From Cymodocea nodosa (lineage: Eukaryota > Streptophyta > Magnoliopsida > Alismatales > Cymodoceaceae): 64,000 nt of DNA. The stretch is taken from the NCBI GenBank assembly GCA_036874045.1, contig CM072337.1, positions 7,874,001 to 7,938,000 of the forward strand. The letters are read 5' to 3'. Shown piece by piece: positions 34,396 to 44,822 of this stretch. Below the pieces are notes generated by a model. The model was not told the origin of the DNA, ran no database searches, and saw only the letters and a program-made list of their open reading frames with translations. Positions within the stretch are counted from its first letter, which is position 1. Every line of letters starts with the position of its first letter. Position numbers and translations under genes: made by a program.

Positions 34396-36642
34396 ATGCT
34401 GTTGTGTAACTCCACGATGAGGAAGATGACGCTTGAATTCTGGGAAGAGGTAGTGGACATCGCATAGTTTCTGAAGGAATCTGAAGAATGGCACACGCGG
34501 TAGAAGATCAGAAATACAACAAGAGAGAAAGAGCTACAAAAGGTAGAATCAGAACTCTTTAACTTGAGGAAAATTTTGGTTGAGTTAAAAATACAGATAC
34601 CACAGATAATGGAGACATGAATTAGAGTGGCAACTGAAATTGCAGTAAGTAAAGAAAGAAAGATCCGGCCAAACAATGAAGTAGCCCTATAATTAATCCA
34701 ACGTAAGTCCCAGCTCTAGTTCAAAAGAGGAATCTGTAGACAAGCTAGATGGGCGATCTAGGAGCAAGAAAGGAAAGAAAATGAAGAAGAGGCAACTGAA
34801 GAACAGGAGGAATAAACTACTGAAAGACCTGTTCCTGAGGAACAGCAATCAGGACCTCTAGTTCAGTCAACAGAACCATTGCCACGAGTTGCATTTGCTT
34901 GGTTGAGAACTGAAGAAGAAGAGAAAGAATTTGCTAGCTTGGTCAAGACAGCAAGAGACCAAGGTGATACTCAAGAGATAGCTACGACTAAGGCACATAT
35001 TTTATATGATGTCATTAAGAAAAAAAGGGTCGAAGAAAGGATAAGGGCCCAATACAAAATAAAAGTTGAACAGTATCAGGCAACAACTAAATCAAGTGTT
35101 GTAGGAGAGGCTGGTCCTTCGAGACTAGTAGTTATAAAAAGAGTTAAATAGGAAGAGACAATACCTGTGGCTCGAAGGCTTGCAGGGCCTACTTTTGTAG
35201 ATTTAATTTCAGAAGATGAAGAGGAAAAACAGGCACAACTAATCAGAAAAAAGAAAGGAAAAGAAAAAGTGCCTGAATATAAAGAAATTAAATCTGAAGT
35301 ACCAATTTTTACAAGGCCTGTGGAGCAAATATTCATAAACCTGCTATCCGTTTCTGAGGAGGAGCAGGAGGAGCTGCAGCAACAGGAGCAAAGAAAAGAA
35401 GAAAATCAGGCTAAAATTAGTCTACAGCCTGTACAAGAAGGAAGAACAGAAATTAGGGTAGAAACTGAATTGCCCGTGACTCCATCTCAATCTGTTACAG
35501 AATCAGAAAGAATAGTAACATAATAGATTGGTAGTCAGGAGGAAAAAGAAAGAGCAGAAAATGAAGAGGCTGAAAGAAGCCATTTGGACAAAAATAATTT
35601 CACAGATTCCACTGAAGAGCAAGAAACTCTTCAGCAATTTATGGAGAGAATTCAAGATAGAGTGGAGAGTTCTACCGGCTCACCACCACAAATAGAAACA
35701 GAAATTCAGAAATCTATAGAAAATGTTCAAATGTAGCCTATAGAAGATGAAGAGCAAGAGTAAACCCCTCTAGAGCAACAAAGTCACCTTCTTGACCCGA
35801 CTGAAACAACAATTGTGAATGAAGTACATTTTTGTAGTTAGGAAGCTTATACCAAATACCAAGAAATAAGAGGTTACAACATTATTTACAGTAGACCAGT
35901 AAATTGGGATGGAATGCAAGAAATCAAATATTTATTTGAATTCCAAGGTCTACTGCAATTCATTTCACAAGAAAGAGGGCATGTAGTATATGAGAATTTA
36001 GTGCCCTGTTTTTATGCAAATTTAAGAGAAGGAGAAAGAGAATTAATTTCCAACGTGGAGGAAGCTGATGTACAGATAACACTAGAGCTTCTCCACAACA
36101 ATTTTGGTTTAAAGAATGAAGGAATAACAATTTTGGAAGATACAACTGCAGTTGAATGGACTGAACAGCAAATTAAGGATTGTTTACCTATCAATCCTGG
36201 TGTGCCATTATTAAACAGACTGAAGCATTTAAATGGTAAAGCACACATGGTAGCTAACATTCTGATTAAGAATGTGTATCAACGACAGGGCCATGACATA
36301 GAATTAAGTCAATTTGTCAAATGGGCCACATATGTAGTTGTAAATAAGATCTAAATAAATTGGTCTGTAGTTTTTATCTCCAAGCTGAAAACAGTGAAGA
36401 AGAAATTATTTTATGGAGATTTGATTCCATTGCTGATGGTGGACTGTATTGATTTCACGAAATGGACATGAAAAAGGATCAGATCTAGAACCATTTAAGT
36501 GAAAGAATACAGAAATTTTGTAGCTACAAAACTAGCTGTACCTTCTGGAGGAATTACAGGAGCAGTAGAGAGGATTAATCAATTAGAACTTCAATTAGAA
36601 AAACTCCAGAAGGAAGTAGATGAACTTAGGCATAGAGACTAA
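34396..36642 (+). pseudogene. Athila ORF3: accessory protein, putative plant transposon domain
   Basis: From ATG 34396: a charged N-terminal coiled region, LVKTARDQGDTQEIATTKAH, and two segments with a PTFVDL/IFINLL motif followed by Glu-rich runs (35180-35400). A Gln/Glu-rich linker leads to a globular domain: IIYSRPVNWDGM, FEFQGLL (about 35935), LVPCFYANL (about 36000), FGLKNEG, LKHLNGKAHMVANIL and KKLFYGD (about 36405). A short C-terminal coiled coil (INQLELQLEKLQKEVDEL) ends at 36642. The FYANL region resembles the family named putative plant transposon protein (Pfam PF20167, recalled and not searched). Homologues lie in copia A and B. No hydrophobic segment is obvious here, so an envelope role is not supported. 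Stops at about 35150, 35521 and 36352 inactivate it. Confidence 0.75.
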
Positions 36643-37574
36643 ATTGTATTGTTCGTCTACTTGTGTAAAATTGTATGAAATTGTATGATGTACTTGTAAT
36701 GTAATTGATTCATATTAATGAATGTAATTTTTTCAAATGCAATTTTCATACGTGTTTTGGATGTGAAATGAATGGAATTTATTGAATATTATGTAATTTG
36801 TGGAACTTTATGAATGAATATGTAACAGATTTACAATTTGCTGAATGACAGGATAATTGCTTAAAAATTTCTGCATGTTGTAAGGTAAAATGTAAATTCT
36901 GCATAATATAAAATGACCTGCAAGTTAAATCTTTATATAATGTTCAGATTTAAACGTATTTTAATTAGAATGATGCATTAATGACATAGATTTAATTTTA
37001 TTTCATTTAGCAGAATGAAAAAGAAAAAAAAAAAGGAACAAAGAGGAACTTACAAGAGTAAAGCTTAGAAGTTGCCAAGTGTTAACTCAACGAAGTAAGT
37101 CCGTTGAGTTAAACGTAACTCCACGAGGTCAGTAATATAATATAAGATCACTCCGTTGAGTTATTTGTAACTCAAGGAAGTTAGTCCGTGGAGTTAGTAA
37201 TAGTAACTAACTGTGTTCTGTTGAGTTTTTTGTAACTTAATGAGGTTAGTTCGTGGATTAAGCAGAACAGTTATTCTTTTAACTACGAACGAAACTTCGT
37301 CGGTTTAGCGGTTACCAAAATTTGAAATTAGTAGTGGTACACGTACCAATAAAAACAGGAACCACAATGCATGTTGCAAGCCACGTTCTTGCAACGAGAT
37401 TTATTCACTTTATGGATGTGCAGTATATATATAAAACAGAATGTTATTTACGAGTTACCAGCACTTTTAAAAGAAAGGTGAATGCGTTGGAGGAATTGGA
37501 AGGAGAAGTAGTTGATTCAACTTCATCCGACAACAAATATTTATTGAATGGAAAGCTTCAGACTAAATCAACAA
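36643..37574 (+). other. Athila spacer between ORF3 and the F-box gene
   Basis: AT-rich non-coding DNA. From 37080 to 37260 there are five partial GTTGAGTTA/TAACTCAAC palindromes like those before ORF3. An open frame at 37322-37627 spans the start of the F-box gene in another frame and has no recognisable domain. I treat it as chance. Confidence 0.5.
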
Positions 37575-37616
37575 ATGGAATTGATGCAATTACCGTTGGA
37601 TGCTGTAACGCTTTTA
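37575..37616 (+). pseudogene. Captured F-box gene, 5' piece
   Basis: ATG at 37575 gives MELMQLPLDAVTLL, the start of an F-box (consensus LPxDVVxEILSRLP). The motif stops in mid-domain at an insertion and resumes at 39777 with LSNLSAKDLCRL. Joining them gives the F-box spacing residue for residue. An F-box binds SKP1 and so ties a substrate to an SCF ubiquitin ligase. Such genes are host genes, so this is cargo of the retrotransposon. Confidence 0.65.
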
Positions 37617-39769
37617 TGTGTTGTTAAATTAACATCAAAAGTGCAAATTTTACATTTATAACCGCAAGCACACGGTGCCCATTGTAATAAGCATGTGCAA
37701 GTAGTGTATTTTGTGGAATCCACAAGGAGTTTGTCTTAAATAATTTTATTAAAATGATTATCCGATTAAATATCCACATTAAACTAATTCATAATTAAAC
37801 TCTAATTACTTAATATTAATATACAAAATTCGTAGCACAATTAAGGTTTATAAGATTACCCCAAAATCCAATTAGTTATGATAAGATATTAAAGAAATCA
37901 ATGAGTATTAATCCGGAAATCACAGAATTTATGCTCGACTTTTAACTCCAATAACTTCCAACTTGAACGTTTAAAAATCCAGAATAAATAACGGTTGGAA
38001 ATATCCTCAAAATATCTTTCAAATGGCAGTGATTTCGTTGATTAACACAAATTAAAATGTTGGCAATATCTTATTTAAGAAAGGGGCGCAGATGGTTATG
38101 GAAACTTTCCAAAAATGCACCTTCGGTCCAAAAATCATATCTCCGTCAAATCTACATGAAATGCTATGAAATAAGCGTGCCTTGAAAGTAGATCCGTTAC
38201 ACTAACAAGGAAAATTTAAAGAACTGAATTCCACAAAATACACTACGCAAGCACAGCACAGGCGTCAAGCTCAAAATTAGCACTCGACAAAGACTCAAAA
38301 CTGCTGATACCTTCACAAAATAAAATCGAAAATCTTTGGAAAAAATTCTAAAAAATTCTAAAACTTTGTAAACTTATTCTACATTCATTATACTTACAAA
38401 AAAAAACAAAAAACAGAATTTATAAATGACGAACAAGTAGATACAATTCGAAGAAAAACTACTAACAATTTGGCTATCTAAGAACGGAAAACTGCCTTCA
38501 CAATTCACATCATCACATTCATTCACACTAAACATATAATATGAACTCAATCCTGATATCAATTAACATCAAAACAGTATGTGATCTTTAATATAGAACA
38601 TTTGAAACAAAGATTTATGCATAGAATTTCGTTCTTCCACATACTCAAACTATACTCATACATATAAAATTGTAAAACATGAAAACTAGTATGAGGATCT
38701 CTCCTTTCCATCATACCTTTTAATCCTCCACATTTCTTCAAGCAATGACTCCCCAAAGTCCTTGAAATTGATGCTCCACAAGGCTGTCACCACCTGTAGC
38801 ACGTCCAAGTGAAGCTTCTAAGGTTGCCTTGAAGAAGAGTGGTGCACGTCCTCAAGATCTTGCCTCCAAGACCCACAACTTTGGCTTCCACATCTAAGAA
38901 TGGTGCTTCCAATGACTCAACCCTGAAGATCCTAACCTTTTGCTCCACTCCAAATCAATCACACAAGCCTCCCAATCCACCAAGATGAAAGCCCAAGGAG
39001 ATCCTAACGTATGGCCGTCTGAATTGAAGAAAAGGTGTCTTCTAGGAGGAGTGGAAGATGCCAAAGCTCACCATTCTTGAAGGGAGCTTGTTCAAGATCA
39101 AGGGGAAGATGGGACTTTCCAGATGGAGATGCTGGAATGGCTGGAACCGCCGGCTGCAATGTGTTGGAAGAGGAAGAGATAGCCTAGAATTGAGTGGTCA
39201 AACACTTTAAATACTCTAGGCTTTTGTTGCTTAGGCTCCAATAAGTTGCATCCAATGGCCCACGTTTTTTCCTCTTTAATCCACCTTGATTTCATGATTT
39301 ATTGACCTATAAAACTCAAAACCAAGTTGGATGCACATATACATTGAATATAAATCATATGATGCAAATATGGTATACATGCATGCATGAGTTGCCATAT
39401 ATGGAAAGTTGCCAAATTAGGAAGGTTTTGGTCTACAACTTTTTCACATGTACATACATGAATTACTTAAAGTTCTTTAGTTTAACATCATATTTAAGTG
39501 ATTTAGCAATCATACAATGTATATAAAGTCATACATTGAAGAATTATAAGAATTATGTCTAATACAAGGGCTATTGACTAGGTGTTTAATTGATAAAGGA
39601 TAAATTTGTACATTATCAACTATTTAATCCCTAATTCATGCATATGTCTAAAAATATGATTTTCATGTAATCCTTTATAAGAACATATATAATGATGACT
39701 TATAATCCTTAACATGCATGAATTAACATATATAAAATGCATAAATTGATACTTTACATCTACACTAAG
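37617..39769 (-). mobile_element. Probable solo LTR of another gypsy family, inside the F-box gene
   Basis: On the minus strand its end carries the U5-type words CTTGTGGATTCCACA, ACTTGCACATG and GTGCTTGCGG, as in Athila/Tat LTRs (compare CTTGTGGGATCAACATGTACTTGCAC in the Athila LTRs here). It ends TTAACA at about 37622 and begins TGTAGATGTAAAG at about 39764. No primer site, polypurine tract or pol lies inside, and F-box coding lies on both sides, so a solo LTR fits best. A clean target duplication was not found, and the edges are uncertain by about 15 bp. It is less AT-rich at 38700-39150. The short open frames are not recognisable. Confidence 0.5.
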
Positions 39770-40872
39770 GGAAGTACTAAGTAACTTGTCAGCTAAAGAT
39801 TTGTGTAGGCTGTGTTGTGTATCAAAGGAAATTAAAAACTGTATTGAAGAAAAATATTTTCAGAGACTACAAGCTGCAAAAATGACTAAGATTAGAGATG
39901 GATTCATATGAAGGTCATTTAATCATAGTTCAATTAACCATGAATATCTGGCTATGGAAGAAACTACTGGAATTCCACCCAATGCATTAGAAGGAATAAA
40001 TCATATTATGGGGATAGATGAAGGATTAATCATATACAAGACGAGACCAAGGTATGCAAGTTTATTATTACCTGATATTTTGATAAGAAATCCTATAATA
40101 GGAGAAGAATAGAATATAGGAAGACCTAATAGATTTTAAGTACTAACTGTAAATTGTGGGTCAACTTTAATATTTTCTGATAAAAATTCTGCAATTCCTG
40201 AAAAATTATATTATTGGAGACCTACAGGAAATTGGGGTGAAGATTTACGCTTAAGTGTGTATAATTTTCTGAATAGATCTTGGAATGAAAATATTATGAT
40301 ATCTAGGACAGAAATCATTAATTAACCAAACACATGTCATACTTGATGGATATATATATCTAGTCATAGAGATATCAATAGCATATGTATCTGGTTTATA
40401 CATAGTGAGCATAGACAGTTATGATGAATATATAGAAATTTTACGTGTACCGAGTGAAATAGCTAAACCACCATTTGTAGAATTTAATGAAATTCAAATA
40501 GGAATGTGGTATAATGAAGAAGATGATCCTACTTTATGTCTGATAAGATGGTGGGATGAACTAATGAAATTTCAAATATGGATTATGGAAGACATAAATG
40601 AATGGAAGTGGGAAGAGAAGTATATTGAAATAGATGTAGAAATAGAAACTGCTACATTACCTTGGAACCAAAAAGGATCCCTTTCTGCATTTCATATCAT
40701 TAATGGTAATACACTTGTATTTGGAATTTATAATATATTACATGTTTATAAATTAAGAAGGAACAAGAACTACATTAAAACAGAATTAATAGCAAGAAGA
40801 ACTATGCCTAAAAAGTTTGCTTGGACTGATACATTTATTCCATTTGTTTCCACTTTTCAATCATGTTCTTAA
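39770..40872 (+). pseudogene. Captured F-box gene, main part (F-box and associated domain)
   Basis: From 39777: LSNLSAKDLCRLCCVSKEIKNC finishes the F-box. A region follows with ALEGINHIMG and LLLPDILIRNPIIGE, the usual position of the first repeats of the F-box-associated domain. After a stop at about 39908, others near 40110-40140, and a frame change, 40330-40872 is open and contains YIVSIDSYDEYIEILRVPSE, then FQIWIMEDINEWKWEEKYIE, the hallmark (I)WVM(K/E)(E/D)Y...SW strand of that domain, ending at TAA 40870-40872. Length and domain order fit a plant F-box/FBA protein of about 380 residues. No introns are apparent, consistent with capture through RNA, but many such genes lack introns anyway. 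Confidence 0.75.
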
Positions 40873-42635
40873 GCTATGATTTTGTGTGTTTAATGTTGTG
40901 TGTATTCTGCATTTATTTTTAGAAAAAAAAAAAAAGAATTTTGAAGTTTTCATGTTTATTTTATAAAAAAAACAAACAAAACAAAATATCAATCCAGTTT
41001 GTTGGTATCTGTTCTAGGAAACCAACTGGCTTGCTTGTGAGCCACCAAAGGCATAGGAGCCTGGGTTCCACACAAGACACTGATTTATTAATATTTGTTA
41101 AATGTTATTTTATTATATATTCTACGTTTATCTGTGAATGAAAAGTTTTTCAGAATCAAAAATCGGAATATGCAAAAGGAGATACAAATGAAACAAGGTA
41201 TGTAACTAATTACTCATCCTGAATTTTAAATCAAGCAAAACTGTATTCATGCCTGCTACAATTACTGTACTTATTGTCAAATCTTTTACATTGAGGACAA
41301 TGCAAAATGTAGGTATGGGGGGGAGGTAATTGAAGTAATAGCTAGTAAGTTTGTTAATTAAAGGAATTAAAATGGTACTGCAAAGTTTTGAGGAAATTGA
41401 AAATTTTTATGAACTTGCTGTAGCTATCTGATAATTGAGACTGTAAAATTTTTATAAACTACTTGAATGTTATATTTAGAAGGCTATATAAGCTACTATT
41501 GAATTTATTATTTATGCAAATCTAGATATAGTATCTTATGTTTTTCTTTTCTGAATTTCATGAGTTTAACAATTTCACGATTTTAAAAAGAAATCAGAAT
41601 GCTTAATGAAAAATCAGTAAATTATCTGAAGTCCTTAAAGAGCTGAGATGTGAATTCTAGATTAAATGAAACATATATGATGAAAGATACATTCAATTTG
41701 ACTGATTGAACTTGTAGAATGATTTATGTGTAGATCTTATTAAACTACAGAAAAAGTATGAGCTTATTGTTATGGATTCATATTTTCAGTAAATGATAGA
41801 AGCAGGACTATATGAGATTGGTGTTTTACTACATCTGTATTAATGAAATACATACATATATAGTATATGATTAATGTTTTGTTTTGTGTTTGTAGTTAAA
41901 AAAAAAAAAAAAGGGGGGGAAATTTTGAGAGTTTATTGACTTGTTTGATCACGAACCTTTTGTACTTGAGTAGATAGGTATGTAAGGATTGTTGACCTGA
42001 ACAAGGACTCTTGAAATTTGGCAACCTAAGATCCTGATCAGATCTGGGATTGTTGACTGAAAGCTCGTTACATGGGTACATTAGAAAGCTCTTGTATGAT
42101 TCAAGCTTGTCAAATTAACTATTAAAGTACAAAAAAAAAAGAGAAAAAAAAAAAACATATACTGTTCTGAAAAGATACAAGTGTTTTGTGAAATACAGAT
42201 ATCTTATGAATCGAGTATATTTTCTGTTATCTAGAATTACTGAAATATGAATCTGGAATTGACTTTTGAAGTTGTTTAATAGAGATACAATTCTTTATTC
42301 TGCTTGTCTTAATCAGATTGAATTGGATTGTACTTTGATTCGTATGTTGTTGAAATTTCTTCTAGAAATCTTATTGGAAAATTCAAGATGACAAATGATG
42401 AAAAGAAGAACAAATGATAATATAATTAACACTTATATGATGATGATATACTTTGTATGTAATTTGCATATATTCTAAGTATATTTGCAGGTTGATTACT
42501 GAAACATACATAATATATTTTTATTCTAAACAGAAGACAAACAAAAGGGAAGAATTAGTTCTAGCACTTTTTGAAAGACCAATTAATTAGATCTTAGTTT
42601 GCTAAGGGACTAGCAAAATTTAGGTATGGGGGAAG
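40873..42635 (+). other. Athila 3' untranslated region with two polypurine tracts
   Basis: Non-coding. It matches 6864-5090 of copy 2 on the opposite strand. Purine tracts GGTATGGGGGGGAGG lie at 41312-41326 and, next to the 3' LTR, GGTATGGGGGAAG at 42623-42635. A poly-A/poly-G run lies at about 41897-41918. Short open frames (for example 41896-42081) have no support. Confidence 0.7.
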
Positions 42636-44817
42636 TGTTTAGAATGAAAAAGTGTATATTATTAACAGTTAAATGATGGTTAATTGCATAATATTTAGCT
42701 TATCATATGAGAATTAAGCCATTATGTTATAATTGCACTGTTATATGCTTTAATTGAAGAATTTGCTTAATTTTAGGGAATTAATGTTAATTTAGTACAT
42801 TTCTGAACTGTCGGTAAGTTGCAGGCTATGAAATTCTTAAGTATCTGAATTTTCTGATATTATGGACAGTTATGTTTAACATACCGAACATATTCGGACA
42901 GTTATGTTTAATAGACCGAACATGTATCAGATAGTTATGTTTAAATTGCTGAACAGTTATGTTTTGAGAGAATATTTTATTATTTCCTGAAGTACACGTG
43001 TCGAAACCATAATGCATGACTTAAGTGAACTTTCAATGAGTTATCTATAACTATCTGAAATTGCAGTTAGGCATCGGATAGTTATCCCTGTAACTCTCCA
43101 AAATCTCTTTTTATTTATAAAATAGCTAAGGACACGTGTCATGTTCTGGGAAAGCGACTTAAGTGGATTTTCGGTGAGTTATCTCTAACTATCCGAAATG
43201 CATCTGAGCATCGAATAGTTAGCTCCGTAACTCTCCGAAATGTTATTTTATGATTAAACTGCTACTGACATGTGTCGAGATCTAGTAGATTTACTTAAGT
43301 TATATATCGATGACTTATCTGTAACTATCCGAAATGCATCTAAGCATCAGATAGTTAAGTTTATAAGTATCCGAAATGCACCTGAGCATCGAATAGTTAA
43401 ATTTATGCACGTGTTTTATAGTTAAATCAACGAAGAAAGTCCGTTGAGTTATCTGTAACTCCACGGACTATATATTTTCTAATATGCCACTATAGCGGTT
43501 GCAGGATTAGACAATTGGAATAGAAAAAACCACGTTTGCACGTATTGCGCAAGGAAAGAAATTATCGCCGTTGATACGAATGAAGGAAATCCAACCGACC
43601 ATTCAAGCAGAAGCAATTACTATTGAAGAAATATAAAAGAAAAGAAGAAAAAAGAAGAAGTGTGTGATCGATGGGCGGACAGTGTGTGCAGAGGAGGATG
43701 AGCATCGCAATTCTTTGAAGTTCCACACCAACCATCATCATCACCACCATAATCACCAACCATCGGAGGTCTATGAGGATACTTGCCTGATGTCGGGTCG
43801 ATTCCGAGCCAAACACAGTGCCTGACAACCACTGTGAGGAGTGAACGCGTCGCGGGAAGGGAAGCCATTTTCACCAAGTGCCAACTCATATTTCAAGAGA
43901 TCGTAAAGCTTTTAGCCTTGGCTTCAGGTTGATGCCTGTATGCTGAAGAGGAGATCATCTTGCAATTCTGGACTCGCGGTTCTATAGGGAGAGGAGATAG
44001 AATTGTAAGTGGTTTAATTTTCAGTGGTGTAATCGCGTTGCAAGTAGTGTCGGAAGTATTTACTGTCAAGTGAGATTACTTTACATTTCACCTTTCGCCC
44101 ATTTCCATGTTCATATTAAAACAAAAATACCAAAAACAATTTATCTATGTTTGTATGTTGTATTTGAGTGTTGTATTGTTTGTGTTGTATCGTGATTAAT
44201 GTTATCTTTGTCATTGTTGTGATTGTTTTATGTTTATTTTAGTTTTACAGTTTACTGAAATTGGTTCATTCAAAAGACTTAAAGATTTTAATGGTTACTG
44301 TTTGAATTATCTGAATGTTAGAATTGCTTAATGATAAATCCAATGTTAACTAACATTAAAGAGCTTAATTGATGTTATTTACAATCTATGGAATTGCCTA
44401 ATGGTTGGCCGAATTCCTTTGTAAATAGCAGTATTAAAAAGAAAAGACAGGCTCATGGAGTTAACTTAAGTCCACGAGGTTAGTCCGTTGAGTTAGCCAT
44501 AACTCAACGAACTTAGTCCGTTGAGTTAACTGTAATACAACGGAGAGCTTATTGAATATATAAATTTGATTGTTAACAAACGAATAGTTCTCAAGTTCTT
44601 CAGCAATTCCTTGTGGGATCGACCTGTAATTGCACATTGATACAATAGACACTGTGCACTTGTAGTTAAAGTACAAATTGGAATTAATATCTAAATTGTA
44701 TTAAAGGTTGTTTGTTTACTTCTAAAAGAGAGAATAGGCATAAAGATAAATTAACTAAGTAAAAACAGAAGTAACAAATACAAGTTTTTTTGGTGTAGTG
44801 CTGGGAAAACATAAGCA
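42636..44817 (+). repeat. Athila 3' LTR
   Basis: This 2182 bp repeat matches 26806-29030. It begins TGTTTAGAATG and ends ATAAGCA, followed by the target duplication GTACT at 44818-44822. It keeps a single copy of the 42 bp unit duplicated in the 5' LTR. Confidence 0.93.
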
Positions 44818-44822
44818 GTACT

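Larger units (their letters stand above)
26806..44817 (+). mobile_element. Complete 18 kb Athila-type Ty3/gypsy element
   Basis: Two LTRs of about 2.2 kb start TGTTTAGAATG. The element is flanked by the perfect duplication GTACT and sits within the RT gene of copia B. Removing it restores the B reading seen in the plus-strand relic at 53655-53680. Internal order: primer-binding site of tRNA-Asp type, a remnant gag with zinc knuckle, protease, RT, RNase H, integrase, ORF3, an F-box gene, a long 3' region with two polypurine tracts. It is unusually long for an Athila because of the cargo and an inserted solo LTR. All genes carry stops. The two LTRs differ at a few percent of sites by eye. Confidence 0.95.

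Noticed and set aside
37322-37627. 101-codon open frame in the Athila spacer
   Set aside because: No recognisable motif. It overlaps the start of the F-box gene in another frame and runs a few bases into the solo LTR. Chance frame.
43562-43889. Minus-strand frames found in every Athila LTR (also 27773-28100 and 3979-4167)
   Set aside because: They recur because the LTRs are copies of each other. No start context, domain or consistent frame supports a protein. A conserved LTR-encoded peptide cannot be fully excluded.
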